DNA of 64,000 bases. Origin: Tretioscincus oriximinensis. Lineage: Eukaryota; Chordata; Lepidosauria; Squamata; Gymnophthalmidae. Below, in pieces: positions 12,301-24,180 of this stretch. Position 1 is the stretch's first letter. Every line of letters begins with the position of its first letter. Below the pieces are notes generated by a model, which searched no databases, was not told the DNA's origin, and worked only from the letters and a program-made list of their open reading frames with translations. Position numbers and translations under genes: made by a program. The DNA is taken from the NCBI GenBank assembly GCA_022410635.1, contig JAJVDF010000956.1, positions 82,112 through 146,111 of the forward strand. The letters run 5' to 3'.

Positions 12301-12830
12301 TGAACAAAAAAAATAAATTTCCNCCACTCTTATCATTTAACCTACAAAAGAGTGGGGACAGATGAACATCTCTAATGGATAGAATATTTTTTTTTCTTTT
12401 AAAGTCTATTTTCTTTATTTAAACATTATAAATACATGCATTACACTTTGCAATAACAGGTGGTAAATAATTATAGACATCAAGATACGTATGAATCATG
12501 CCAATATACAAAATTATATAAAGAGAAGACTATGATGGTGGGTTCTTAAATATTACTTAAGAAATTACTGTGTAACTCTACACAGTCATTAATATCTTCT
12601 CGCATAGCTATTTTTCTACTGGAACTTACCAAAAGAAGTTCTTAATAGGCATAGTTTACTTTCTATCTAACAATTTTCACCCTTCACAGCTCAAATTTGT
12701 TTGGCAATAGTTAAAAACAAATGCTTTGAAGTCTTATCTAATTTAACAGAACATTAGAGCAATATGCTATATCCTAAGCACTTAAGTGCTTTTTTTNNAA
12801 AAAAATGGACAAATCCATATTCTTTCTTCA
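12301..12830. other. Unassigned AT-rich DNA
   Basis: The stretch is very A/T-rich, with a T-rich run at about 12388-12402 and an A-rich run with two N calls near 12797. It could hold an old LINE 3' end, but I cannot name it. Confidence 0.35.
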
Positions 12831-13035
12831 CATCTTGGAAAGGACCTCCAAGGTCATTGGAACCAAACCTCTATCCAGCCTTTGCTTGAAGNCTTCTATC
12901 AAAGGGGAGATCACCATTTCCTTTGGTAATCTATTCCACTGGTAGATTGTCTTGACTATGAGAGTTCCCCACCCCCCCATATCTAATAGGTATCTACTTC
13001 CTAATTTACAAANAACATATAGAACAGCATTAATT
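12831..13035 (-). mobile_element. CR1-like LINE, old 3' fragment
   Basis: The minus-strand translation retains CR1 carboxy-terminal features (a 'QWNRLPKEMV' block followed by 'FKQRLD'), which align with 'QWNSLP...FKQRLD' in the 51.7-kb copy. The 3' UTR block 'ggacctccaaggtcattgg' is present. N calls and indels break the frame. Confidence 0.65.
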
Positions 13036-13736
13036 TCCAACTCCTAATTTGTATGTGTATTGACAAATANATACTCATAAACTAGAATTTGCAATGATAG
13101 AAATAAAATTCATTTCAGTGGAAAAGACTTCTGCTAGATTTCTCCAGGAAATTATCTGAGTACTATAAGATCTGGAACATTCTATTCTCATGATCATTGT
13201 ACAGTCAGTGAGTGTCATCACTTTTTCTGCTCATCTTTCTTTTTAGCTATACAAGCTGACTTGATACTTTCTACAAATGATGGCGTTTTGCTATTCTTTC
13301 CTCTCCTGGCCATGTCTTTCAGACTTCAGCTATATTACAAAGGGTCAACAATGAAGTGCTAAATTACTAATTTACCAAGACTTAATACTCCTAGGCTAAT
13401 TCACAAGTGATTAAAAGACTGCACTTTGAAGTGAATCTACAGTTCTTGCTTTATTTCCTTCTCCACCTCCTCTAAATAGGGAAGTCTAGTCTTGTAAAGT
13501 TACTTAATTTATTCCTAGGAGCCTGAATCCAATCAAGTCCCACTAAGGGCCTTTCTAATTAAGGCTTTTGATTGAATGAAAAAGTTCCACAGGCTTTGCT
13601 GCAGACTGAATGGTACACAACCTGGAGATTCAAGTGGAATTCATTCCTGGAATGTTAATAATACCAAATCAGAACAAACATTTAATGCATTACTTTGATA
13701 CGAATATAAGTNTGAAGGTGAGCAGGTATAACGATT
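13036..13736. other. Unassigned AT-rich DNA
   Basis: I see no gene or named repeat between the CR1 scrap and the pogo-like MITE. Confidence 0.4.
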
Positions 13737-13919
13737 CAGTGTANAGATGAAACCCTTTTATAATGAATGCCAAGAGGTTGGGCAAATTTGTTATAATAAA
13801 ATTTTGTCACAATGAAATGCATTGTAACCAGCAGTACTTTTATGAGCATTCTGCTGGGACTTTGAAAATTTGTTTGTTATACCGCAAATTTTGTTATATT
13901 ATGGTTCTTTATAATGGAC
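13737..13919. mobile_element. Pogo/Tigger-like MITE remnant
   Basis: The block begins 'cagtgta...gatgaaaccc' and contains repeated 'ttataat' / 'gttataa' motifs in both orientations, including 'tttgttataccgcaaattttgttatatt' near the right end. This resembles the short Tigger/pogo elements whose ends read 'cagt...cgttataacga'. It is heavily mutated, and a TA target duplication cannot be confirmed. Confidence 0.4.
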
Positions 13920-13935
13920 ACAGAGCACTAATGAA

Positions 13936-14385
13936 GAAGTAGGAACAAGACCCTGCCACAAACCCAGATGCCAACTCTGCTCACACATCCACCCTGGAAA
14001 TGTAATCATGGGATGTGATAACACAATCCACAGTATTTGAGGCACTTTTACATGCTTGTCGTCTAATGTGGTGTATTCCATTTTCTGTCAACAATGTCCC
14101 TCAGCACTCCACATTGGGCAAACAGCACAGTCCCTACACTGGAGAATAAATGGACGCAAATCAGATATTTGAAATGGCAACCCACAGAAACCTGTTGCTG
14201 AACATTTCAACCTTCCAGGACATTCTAACTCAGACCTCAGAACTGCAGACTTTGAACAAAGAAACTACAGAGAAAGATTTGAAAGAGAAGCAGCAGAACT
14301 GGAATATATCCACCACAAGTTCCATTCCATTACTAAGGGACTTAACAGAGATAATGATTTCCTGGCCCATTATACATTTTAAAAT
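13936..14385 (+). pseudogene. Penelope-like element, GIY-YIG endonuclease fragment
   Basis: One plus-strand frame runs through the block with only two in-frame stops (tga at 14038-14040 and 14170-14172). It reads, in order, a cysteine-rich 'CHKPRCQLC' motif, 'SSNVVYSIFCQQC' then 'LHIGQT' (the two GIY-YIG strands), 'WRINGRKSDI', 'PVAEHFNLPGHS' and 'GLNRDNDFLAHY'. This order (Cys motif, NVVY.I.C..C, IG.T, R.N.H, EHFN..GH) is that of the endonuclease domain at the C-terminus of Penelope-like retroelements. The upstream reverse transcriptase is absent, so it is a 5'-truncated dead copy. The 'DI-stop-NGN' site fits decay of an arginine CGA codon. Confidence 0.82.
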
Positions 14386-14650
14386 ATGTATTATGTTATA
14401 TATTTGATTTATTATCAGCCAGGTGCCTCTTGCTGCTCCAGGCATTTTTTTTCCCATGAGAGGATTAGTTTCTGCCACTTAGCTGGAGTTCATCACCTTT
14501 GCATGTGCTTTGTCATCTTCTATTCAGTTTCCTGTAAATTTATCTGGAAAAAGAATCCTGTGCAGTGCCATCATAATGCCATCCGCAGCACCATAGAGCA
14601 AAAAGCATTTCCAGTATTCTTTAAAGAGCAATAACTACAAAGCACTATTA

Positions 14651-14882
14651 GAAGAAGAACTTGGTATTTATAAACCACTTTTCTCACCTTAAAGCTATTT
14701 TTGGCCTGAAAGCTTGCATTTATCTTCCCCACCATTTTGGGATGATTCCCATTTATCTAATTACAATTTCTTCCTTTCTAATTGCTGGGTTTGCTCACCC
14801 CTCTCTACAGCCAACAAAGAGCTTCAAACTTCAGCACCTCTGCTAAGACACCAGGGCTCTTAACTGCTGTACCATCGGAGCC
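14651..14882 (-). repeat. SINE family 2 (tRNA-headed), copy 1
   Basis: From right to left (minus strand) it has a tRNA-like head (ggctccgatggtacagcagtt), 'ccctggtgtcttagcagag', a central block shared with the other copies (agataaatgggaatcatcc type), the 'ggtgagaaaag' tail and a short GAA/TTC run. The central block differs from the Sauria-type copies in this window, while the 3' part is similar. Confidence 0.65.
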
Positions 14883-15694
14883 ATTAAATTCTGCCATGGC
14901 AGCAATACATACACATTAGATTCTGCCATTGTGTTTCAGTTCCATAATGCAATTGTTCAGATAGTGGAGAATACAATCTTATGGAAAATATACCGATATC
15001 AAATCAACATTTATATAATAAACATGTACATAATAAAGATAGATTTAACCATATTCAGTCCTGGTACTTAAATCTTGGTTGCTTTGTATTGACATTTGTT
15101 GATATTCTAATTTGTTTAAATGTAGTTTTGGGGTTTGGTAAATCACAATTATTAATTCTAATTCATATCTAGTAATAATTAAGTCTATTAATTGCTCATT
15201 CTAGTAAATAAAGTGCCATGAATGATGTGTATAAATACATGTTGTCAATTGTGAAAGCAATGTGCAGAATCATTAATATAAATTAAACAAATATCTGGTT
15301 CCCCTATTCCACTAAAACAATGCTAAATTATTTTGTATTGGGCTAGACTTTATTAATCAAAATAATACCTTCTATAATTACTGAACTCTTCAATGTCTTT
15401 ATGATACAGAAATGAGTAAATCAACTAATTTACAGTGCATTATTTAAAGCTACTTCTAAGCATATATTCTGGCAATACTTAAATGTCATTCCTTAGTGGA
15501 CAGAATGTATTAGATTCATACATTTTGTATCAGTACAGCGATCAATAGTTAATAGCCTTAGATTTTCAAACACATTTTGGAAACAGGATAATGAAGATTG
15601 TAGAGAAATTTAACTTTAAAAATGTAATTAAATGCTTTGATACTGGAAAACAGAAATAAAGGCTCCACCCAGAATCATTTAGCAGCTCAAAAGG
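14883..15694. other. Unassigned AT-rich DNA
   Basis: No gene, repeat or RNA is recognised; the composition is strongly A/T-rich. Confidence 0.4.
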
Positions 15695-15803
15695 TACTAA
15701 GGCTCATATTGCATGTATCTATCTTACTTCACTTTAGTTAATGCATATTAGCTTGATGTAAATTTGCTGCAGGCCACACATATTTGCATTAATCAGCTTG
15801 ATT
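15695..15803 (+). other. Non-coding block B, similar to block A at 4.4 kb
   Basis: It contains 'cactttagttaatgcatattagcttgatgt' in two halves and 'tatttgcattaatcagcttga', in the same order as 4400-4492. Octamer-like ATTTGCAT and TAAT-type sites are retained in both. A CR1 tail begins immediately to its right. Confidence 0.45.
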
Positions 15804-15894
15804 CATAGAATCATAGAATTATAGAATCATAGAATTATAGAGTTGGAGGGTACCTCCAGGGCCATTGGGTCAAACCCAACGTGCTCCTCTGCAA
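15803..15894 (-). mobile_element. CR1-like 3' terminal scrap
   Basis: The plus strand reads several 'atagaatcatagaattatagag' units followed by 'ttggagggtacctccagggccattgggtc', which is the complement of the CR1 3' UTR and its 8-bp terminal repeats. It holds fewer than 100 bp of the element. Confidence 0.75.
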
Positions 15895-15939
15895 ACACCA
15901 AACTGTGATTACACCTATCATTGTGAGCAATAACTGCAT

Positions 15940-16090
15940 CTGATTCACTTCCACTCTGTTTCCACAGGCATATTTGAAATTCAGCACTACTGTGCCAACA
16001 GCTCCAAAGTTTCCTTTGAAGACAGCTTTGTGTTGTCTGCCCCCAAAGTGCTGAATTTTGCACTTGTGAAGCTGGTACGTTTTAGTGGCG
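15940..16090 (-). repeat. Unclassified repeat shared with 31.4 kb
   Basis: The complement (aaattcagcacttt, then aagctgtcttcaaagg, then ggagctgt, then gtgctgaa) matches 31465-31570 on the plus strand in order, with moderate divergence. Two copies are too few to classify the family. Confidence 0.4.
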
Positions 16091-17569
16091 TTATTAGAGA
16101 GGTTGGTCAGATCATCATGGTCTATCAATAATCATTATAGGAAACTGTTTCATCTAATGTGTTATAACACTATTGACATTCAGACAATGTAGAGTAGTGA
16201 GATCCTTAAAACATATTACTAAGTCTTTGCAAAAAGGATATATATTTCCTTGTAAACTTTAATTGGCACTAAAGACCAAAGAATACATTCTGGATGTGCA
16301 TTTTATGGCCTTTAATATTAAGGCATGCAGACTACTTTTATATGGACTTGTTTTTAGATATAATAATTATTTACTGACACATGCATAATATATAAAGTGA
16401 TTATCTTTCTGTTTTGCCTCAAACCCACTGTCCCTTTCCCTCACACTCTTTCCTCCACTCCTTTCTTTCTTCCCTCCTTTCTTAAAAGAAAATTGATTCC
16501 AAATGATAGAGGAAAAAATGATAGAGGAAAAAAAGATAAATTTGGCCACATCTCCTGAGAATTACCACTGACAGTGGAGGACTTCAGCTCTAATAAAGNG
16601 TTGAGTTATTCTGGATACAGAATTTCTAGCAAGGGGTCATGCAGCACCTTAGAGACCAATAGCTAAAGCTTAGGCAGCAACTACTTGAGATAGATTATAA
16701 TTTAGTAGAAAATTTTTGGACTGTCTTTATTTCAAATTAAAAAGAATAGGGGTTGATTTTGGTTTAATTCAAAAATTTTTAATACATCTTCTGCATTCTT
16801 TTTTACATTGTAGAAGATAAAAATAACATTGAACATGAACTATACAATCAAATAGTTTGTGCTTATGAATGTGTCCCAGCTAAACTGNCTCCTTCTTCAG
16901 GACTGAAGTAGGTTTAAAAATAAAAGTGTGATTAAGGGTTCCTATGTGCATGAAGCCTTTTATTCTCCATAGTGCCATTGCTGTGGGTGTTTGCATTATA
17001 ATAACTCTTCTGTGTTTGTAGAAATCTCACTTCTCCAAAATTACCTAAATGTGGCAACTTAGAAATAATGAGGAAAGGTAGATGGAATTTTCTGATTTCT
17101 AAAAAAGCATTCTTATCTTGCAAATAATTTGAAAATGAATTATTCTGATTACTTTAACTAATTATTAATTATTCTGAAACCTCTCTTGGATATCTGTGAA
17201 ACTCAGAGTTCCAAAAAATATGGATAGCCATGGATACTGATGATGATTAATGTGTGTAGGTAGGAAACATAGTTTTCCTATTTCCACTAGCCTCTGTATT
17301 CACATTTCTCAGTTGTTTTTCATACAAATGTAGCACAAGACTGCCATTCTGTTGCCAATTTCAGATATAACTGTCATATTCTATTTACTGCATTAGGATC
17401 TCACTTTGCCCTTGGGATTCTTAGTAGAAAGATCACAGATTTTAATTAATATTGTTAATATGCTTGACAACCAAAGACCAAAAAAGAGCAAGATTGGCCA
17501 TGCTCAAGGTGAAGGGAGAATTCAAGTTACAAAACATGTTTGTGTTACTAATTGTATCACCTAACCGCC
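16091..17569. other. Unassigned AT-rich DNA
   Basis: No gene is recognised. A pyrimidine-rich run lies at about 16427-16482. Near 16628-16690 the text 'catgcagcaccttagagaccaa' resembles the end of a dispersed reptile repeat also hinted at near position 250. Confidence 0.4.
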
Positions 17570-17880
17570 TAAATTAATGGGAGAGAAATGTTCATTGTTC
17601 ATTGGACAGCAAATATGGAAACTGAAAAAGTACTTTGGCCACATACTGAGAATACAAAACTCCCTGGAAAGGATACTGATGCTTGGAAAGATTGAAAGCA
17701 ATAGGGAAAAGATCAGATGGATAGATAGTACCACTGAAGCAACAAACATGAGCTTAGGTAAACATCAGGAGGCAGTAGACAACTGAAATGCCTTCTATGC
17801 TATGGTTCATGAGATGATGAAACATCCCACATGGTTGAATTATTGAACAACAATCATAATGTTAAGTCATCAGTACTCAG
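17570..17880 (+). mobile_element. BovB (RTE) LINE, 3' fragment
   Basis: The plus-strand frame at 17577-17786 keeps the BovB ORF2 carboxy-terminus: 'KYFGHILR', 'SLERILMLGKIE', 'RWIDSTTEA' and 'MSLGKHQEAV'. These correspond to the family pattern FGH-R, SLEK-LMLGKIEG, RW-DGIT and MSL-KL-E. Downstream, 'ctatggttcatgagatgatga' and 'ttgaacaacaatcat' correspond to the BovB 3' end. It is 5'-truncated. BovB is abundant in squamates and is the presumed partner of Sauria SINEs. Confidence 0.85.
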
Positions 17881-19975
17881 GATTTGTCTGTGGTCTTTCC
17901 GGTTAGCCACCACGAAAGTGAGATGACTGCAGATTGTTCACAAATATGATCCAATAGTATATGTGTGGGATTGTATATGTCAAAGTTTGCATAGACAATA
18001 CATGATTTTACAGTCTGTGAAGAATGTCCAGGTTGAAAAGTCAAAATCAGTGACTTTTATAAATTTGAAGAAAGGTTTGTCAGGTGAAAGCTGTGAGTAC
18101 ATGACAAAAACTTGCCTGGTTCTTGATGGGATGTTCTGCCATCTTCGCTGCCCAGCCATATGTCTTAATGGAGACTTCACTAGGCTTTGCCATGCATCTA
18201 GAAGAGATAGGAGTTGCAGATCTTTCCGACTACATGGCGAAATGCCAACGTTCTCNATTAAGAGCTGCCTGCAACCCTGTTGTTTGTCATGCCCTTATGA
18301 AGAGATGAGCTGCACAAGAAGATGCCAACCAGCAGGACTTCAGCTGCGTCTCCCTGTTTCATCTTCTCAGCTTTGCACCAGTTCAAGATGGATGCAATAA
18401 AAGGTATGTCTTCTCTTTTTCCCAGTGAAATCTGCAATTGCTTTTAGATTTCAGATTTCATTCGCTTTCCCACTCCGTGTGCATGGAACCATAATGTTAT
18501 TTGTAAAAAGGATAGGNATGTTTTCCAGTTTGGAATATGGGAACTTTATGTGTGGACATATACTTAAGTGTATGGATAGAGCTAAAGCATGACTTCCTTC
18601 TCTCCCATGGGAAGTGCTTGATTTGATGTGTAAAAAACGTCTTCAGATTTGCTATAAATTCTGGTATCTTGCTGACATTGAGATGAGACTGTCCGACAAC
18701 CCTGTATCGAGATGCTACTAGTGTATCACCTTCAAATTTGAATTAAAGATAATGCAGGAAATCCTATAATATCCTTCAGCGCTGGCATATTACTGAAGGA
18801 TAGGGACTCAGCTGCAAGCTCCTTTGACACAGGGCAATAGCTTAACCCCTACACAGTAATAATAAATGAGAAGAGGTGCATTGAAACATTTGGAAAATAT
18901 TTGAATTCTTTAAAGAACTAGGGTTTCCCTGTATCGTCTAGAGGCACACTAACTCGTGTTTAAAACCTGATGTTCATATTGATATGCTACTGCATAGTTT
19001 AAAATATAATTATCTTGGTCCCCCAAAATGAGACAAATCACAAACTAAGCACCGAGTATGTAAAAGCTGTACGTGCTCTGCTCATAAAGCAAGTCTAGTT
19101 AAACAATTTTTATTGCTGTTTCTCCTCTCTTTCTTGCTCTTCCCTCCTATACAGTGTGTGACGTGAATTAAAACTTGTCTCCACCCTTTCCTATCCCATC
19201 AGAAAGTAATAGCAATATAATACTTATATTGCTTGGTTATGAATCATAAACCTGCTCATCTGCTCAAGATTGAAATTGGAAAATATCAATTTGGTACACT
19301 ATCTTAGATTTTGTGTAAACTCTCTCTTCTAATTTCATCAGTTTTATGTTTTCAGTCCCCATGGTGTTCTTAAAAAAAATCCTTGGCAGATAAATATGCA
19401 CAGCAAGTACACAGCAAATCCATTTTCCCCCTGACAAGCAACTATTAATCATACTTTTAAAAAAGAAGAAGAAGTTAGATAATGTATGTCAATACACGTA
19501 AGTGCTTTAGCTAGCCCCAATATTAAAAGACAAATGCACTTTGCATGCTCAGAGAGAGGTTACAAGATTTAATAATGTGGTGTGTTAAATGTGAAAAACA
19601 AAGTATTACTCCTTCCACATCCTTCTTTAAGTAGTTTGTGGGGTCTTAGCAATCTGTTGCTTAGGTGTCCAATTATTCTNTATGGTCCACTACTTCTTAT
19701 AATTCTTTACAGGTTTTTCAAATCAACTCCTACTCTTGTACTCTTAAAAGGAGTTCTATTTTACTGTAAAATTACCTGTTTACAATAGGGCTGGATAGGA
19801 ACAGTGCGTTCATTTTTCACCATGACAGATGCCATTTTGGAATGTGTGAAGCTTCCTTTCAAAGAGTGTAACCCTGTGACATGGAGGAAGGGGGAAGTTC
19901 ATATTTGTAGAGAAATTACAAAACCTCGTATTCTTTTAGAAAAGCACGTGCTAGACCACATTGGAAGCAAGAAAA
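17881..19975. other. Unassigned DNA
   Basis: No host gene is supported. A plus-strand frame of 145 codons with one N call (17963-18400) ends near a GT-type splice-donor-like site (about 18402), but the composition looks random. Two stretches near 18770 and 18790 repeat 'atccttcag/ctgaaggat' and could form a small hairpin. Confidence 0.35.
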
Positions 19976-20457
19976 AAAAAGATGGAGGGTGATCTGAGAG
20001 GTGATCAGATTGAAGCGTACAAAATTCTGCATGGGATGGATAGGGTGAATAGAGAAAAACACAACACTAGGACCAGAGGGCACTCCTTGAAACTGATGGG
20101 CAGAAAGTTGAGAACAGACAAAGGAAAGTATTTTTTCACCCAGAGGGTCATCGGCCTGTGGAATTTACTTCCCAAAGAGGTGGTGCTAGCTAACAGCTTG
20201 GATAGATTCAAGACAGGACCAAACAGGTTTATGGATAGCATCCGTATAAATGGATACTAGGATGGATGTCTGGATGCTGCCTCTGGGATGGAGCAACAGG
20301 TAGTGCTCNTGAAATGCCATTTGCATGAACAGATGCATATTTTGCTTTCTTCTGTTTGGACTGCCCAGGTGCATCTGGTGAGTCTCTGTGTGACACAGAA
20401 TGCTGGACTAGATGGGCTCTGGCCCGATCCAGTATGGCTCTTCTTATGTTCTTATGT
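19976..20457 (+). mobile_element. CR1-like LINE (TTCTTATG-tailed subfamily), 3' fragment
   Basis: An open stretch keeps the CR1 carboxy-terminus: 'GDLRGDQIEAYKILHG', 'TRTRGHSLKLMGRK', 'KYFFTQRVIGLWNLLPKEVV' and 'SLDRFKTGPNRFMDS'. It is followed by a 3' UTR with 'gcatctggtgagtctctgtgtgac' and 'gatgggctctggcccgatcca', ending in repeated 'ttcttatg'. The terminal octamer differs from the ATTCTATG repeats of the 51.7-kb copy, so this is a separate subfamily. It is 5'-truncated and has no reverse transcriptase palm. Confidence 0.85.
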
Positions 20458-20601
20458 TTTAAGGGTGAGGAATTACCAGCCTTGGAAAATGCAACAGACC
20501 TGGATGAGAGAAGATTCCTTTTCTTGACTAAGGGAAAGGATCCAGCCTTAGCCTCTGTAGTGAAGAGGGACTGAATATATGAATGAGAAAAGTCTTTTTT
20601 A

Positions 20602-20855
20602 AAGAAAAACTAGGTTTTTATAATCTGCTTTTCTCACCTGAAGTAACTCAAAGTGACTTACAAGCTTATTTTTTGCACAAAGGCTTACATTCTATTTCCC
20701 TCACCACACTGTGGTGGACCTCATTTATCTAATCACAGTTTCTTGCTTGGGTTGGCCAGAGCTGAGGTCACCCCCTCTCCACAGTCAACACAGAGTTTCG
20801 AACTCAGTATCTCTGCTGAAACACCAGGGCACTTAACTGCTGAACCACTGTGTCT
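20602..20855 (-). repeat. SINE family 2, copy 2
   Basis: It has the same order as the copy at 14.65 kb. The tail 'tttttataatctgcttttctcacctg' lies on the left, the central block around 'attctatttccctcaccac...ggtggacctcatttatctaatca' in the middle, and the head 'acaccagggcacttaactgctgaacc' on the right (plus-strand text of a minus-strand element). Confidence 0.65.
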
Positions 20856-21199
20856 TCTACTGTAGGCACTTCTGCTGGTAGCTTCTAACCAGGGGTAGCT
20901 CATACTTTAAAATTAGTAACTTGCCAGTGATTAGGAGGGGAGTGGAAAGTAAATGGAAGAAATGACTTACCTCAGATGAAGAACTGGTGTTAAAAAGTCG
21001 TTATAACAACAAATTAGACCATTGATGATTAATTATAAAAATTGACTAAGATCTGTGGTGGAGTGAGAGAGAATGGGGAAGAGGGTCAGGGATAGCATTT
21101 AAATTAAGTTAATTTCTTATAATTGTAGATATCTGTTTTGAACTGTCTGTTATTCAGCATCATTTCCAAGGGGGAAAAAACTCAAGTTTTGTTGCTTCC

Positions 21200-21345
21200 A
21201 TGCCACAATCTATCCATCTCATTTTGGCTGTCCTTTTCTCCTTTTGCCTTTAATCTTTCCTTGCATCACAGTCTTTTCCAGGGCATCCTGGAAAAACTCC
21301 TGATGCTAGGAAAGATTAATGGCAAATGGAGAAGGTGGTATCATG
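21200..21345. repeat. Inverted pair of BovB fragments (foldback)
   Basis: Positions 21221-21284 read as antisense BovB (ccttttgcctttaatctttcc, then gtcttttccagg). Positions 21286-21340 read as the same BovB segment in sense (cctggaaaaactcctgatgc, then aggaaagattaatggcaaa). The sense half still encodes 'LEKLLMLGKI'. The two arms are roughly 80% complementary over about 50 bp with almost no spacer, so the strand can fold into a hairpin. This arrangement needs either two adjacent insertions or an inverted rearrangement. Confidence 0.75.
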
Positions 21346-21360
21346 AAAGAAACAAATGAC

Positions 21361-22947
21361 CGTATTGCTCCCACCAAAATAGGCCACCCAAAAGTTCTAA
21401 AGCCAATAACATTTGTTGCTTGTCATTAGAACCCTTCATTGCAAGGTTCAGAGTGGCTTAGGGATTGTCATAGAATGGATAGTTTTGTTCCAGGCAACTG
21501 GACTACTTCAGCTGGGAACCTTCCAATGGGAGCATCTACTGCAGCTGTCCAGCTCAGGTCACAGAATCACTCTGTTAAAATACCGTTATTGGGGTGTTAG
21601 TGATGCTTTCTAAATAAGTCTAGAAGATATGTTTTAAAGTCAGTTTTTTCTGAGATGCAGTGCAGTGCACTGTTTCATTTTTGTCAAGCTGTCAGCTTCC
21701 ATATATTAAACATACAACCTATCTATATGGTTCCAAAAATGGTAAAGGACTTGCAACAATTCCAAAAAGTAGGACAACTGCCAAACAAATACCATGAAAG
21801 TCAACTCTAGAATGTTTGACCATTTTGCAGAGTTGATGAATAGGTGATTTACATGCACAACAATAGGATGAATTTCTAGTTATTTCACAATGCAATGCAA
21901 AGATCCTCAGTACCAGCAATTAAAGGTAAACTGGAAATACTTTTCCACTCTGTAATGCTTGGGAACAGGTACTAACCATCTGAACTTTAGCCAATGTTAC
22001 TCTCATGGATATTATCTTAAAGAGACTCAGTTTGAAATAAATAACCACACTCACCCACTGGCCTCTCTCTGGGAATTTCCTTAATCTATGTATCTACTGG
22101 CAATCCTATAATCCTATATAATTGTATTAGTCTCAATGGCAGATTAAGTCTAAGTGCCCCTACAGACAGGGAGCTGTCAGTCCTGCCATTGTTTTTCCAC
22201 TTAATGCGATTTCAGGCAGAAGAGAAGAGAAGCTGGATGACCTCTGACTCACATTATGGTCCTCAGCCTCTAAACCAATTAAAGAGAAAGGGATTTACTA
22301 TCAACTGGATTAGGGAGTTTTGTTTATAGCAGCTCACATTCTTTGTACATTACTCCCGACTTTTTACTTCTTCAAACTATTGCTGTTCTCCTTTACTTTA
22401 GGAGAACTTCCTTCCTTCCATTTATTTTTGTGCAAAAGATATGCCAAAGGCTACTGTATAGAAAGGTGTTTTCATGCTTCTGAAGGAGGCTTTAAAAAGC
22501 AATACCCGGCGGCTGATTTGTCTCTAGAATTTGACAAGCAAGGCTAAAGGAGGCAGACTCATTTGTAAGTACAATATTTGGTAGAGTCTGGTGTGAGAAC
22601 TGTGAAACTGTATGCCATTTGATTCTGTCCACTTTAGGCATAATAAGGTCTCTCAGATTCTCCGTGTAGAAATCACTGAATATATCCATGCTTTATTCTA
22701 GAATATCCAAATGTAGTTGACCATTTGGATGCAGCCTGGATTTCTAAAATCAGTAAGTCATAGCATGAAATAATATATACAAATCTGGGAAGTATATCAA
22801 GCAAATATTGTCTTTGTTCCCCAGCCCTACTCAATAGAAGTTTCTGAGGAGGTTGTGTAGATCATGGGAGTGAAATGGTAAACCTGGATTAAAGGGCATT
22901 TTTGTGTGGCTCTCCTTTTGACTCAGTGCTCCACTAAAAATATGATA
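21361..22947. other. Unassigned DNA
   Basis: I see no gene, named repeat or RNA structure in this stretch. Confidence 0.4.
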
Positions 22948-23330
22948 TAGGCTTCATCCCCACTCACAATATTGAGCGAGGTGGAAAAAACGTCACCTTC
23001 AATCTGCCCAAAGAGATCACGCATGTTCAGTGATCCATTCACTAAAATGTTGGTTGTAGCAGAATTGCTAACCATCACAATTTATACATTTCAACAGTGG
23101 GAATTTCTATAATCCCAAAAAGACTTTCATGGAGATGTTCAGCAATGTGAACATAGCAAATTTTGTGAGACTTTGAGGTTAGCTGTAAAAAAGCTCATTG
23201 GCTCTCAGCTCNCAGAGAATGCTAGGAATTGTAATAAGGCAAGTGCAGCAATGCCTTATGGGGTTCCTTGTGACACGATTGCAAGGGAATGTGTCAGAGC
23301 AGCATGGGATAGGTGAGGTGGTCACAAAAA
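22948..23330 (+). mobile_element. MITE family 1, copy at 23 kb
   Basis: It matches the 38-kb copy block by block: 'gttcagtgatccattcactaaaa', 'gcagaattgctaacca', 'ttcagcaatgtgaac', 'tttgtgagacttt', 'gctcattggctctcagctc', 'gaatgctaggaattgtaa' and 'caagtgcagcaatgcctta'. The ends are indistinct. Confidence 0.6.
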
Positions 23331-24180
23331 CATTTAAAAAGAAATAGTGAGGCAAAACATGAGGTGGGGGGAGCCCATAGTTTTAACTGTGTTAAGAATA
23401 CAGCTGTAGCTGCATTCAAACTATCCTTTGTAGTGAAATCTTTAAAAAATCTCACTATAAAGGTCTTGATCTTTCACCATTTGCAGTAAGAAAGTGTATT
23501 TTCTTTCTCATGCATTTGCCTACAATCTCCGTGAGCCTATAGCACCCAGGAAGCCCCGTTTCTCTTCTGTCATTGACTAGGCAGCTNTATAAAAAGGAGG
23601 TGTAGGCGTGTACAAATATCTCCAAGGTTTGAGCCTGCAAGAAGACTCAATTTTCCTGCTTCAATTAAGAAGGGAAAGACACTGCCTAATGGAAAGAATT
23701 GTGAAGCAGGGTTGGAGACTCATGGAGTCCTTACTACCCTAAGGAGATGTAGCCATGGTTGTTTGAAATATCTTCAGAGCAGGTAATTTTGCCCCTCTTG
23801 GACAGTTTTGATTTGTTTTCTGTCTGCAAAGAACAGGATCAACCTACTTCATTGTGGAGATACATAGATGCCTTTATATTAGAATAGGAAAATTTGGGCT
23901 TTAAATTTCACGTATGGTTCACCATACGTGCTATATTAATTGGCATTAATATATTTGATATAAATATATACAAGAATTGGTCCCCAGAAGCCCAGGCAGC
24001 TTGGATGTAAAAAATTTGGGAAAAATTGCCATTACAGGGTGTTGCAAGAGAGCTAATCTTTCTCTACCTGCCCTGGAGCAGTTCCCGTTTAGTGTTACTC
24101 CTTAGCCTATTGTTTCAAAGGGCACCTATTGTATCTGAAGCCACGGATTAATGGCATGAGTCATTTGCCTCAAAAGGGCG
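23331..24180. other. Unassigned DNA containing the partner of the 6.7-kb repeat
   Basis: About 23450-23800 resembles 6740-7050 ('cttctgtcattg...' and 'attgtgaagcagggttggag'). No coding signal is supported elsewhere. Confidence 0.35.

Noticed and set aside
17963..18400. A 145-codon plus-strand open frame
   Set aside because: It contains an N call, has irregular Cys/Arg/Ser composition and competes with another frame at 18123-18308; I see no domain, so I treat it as chance.
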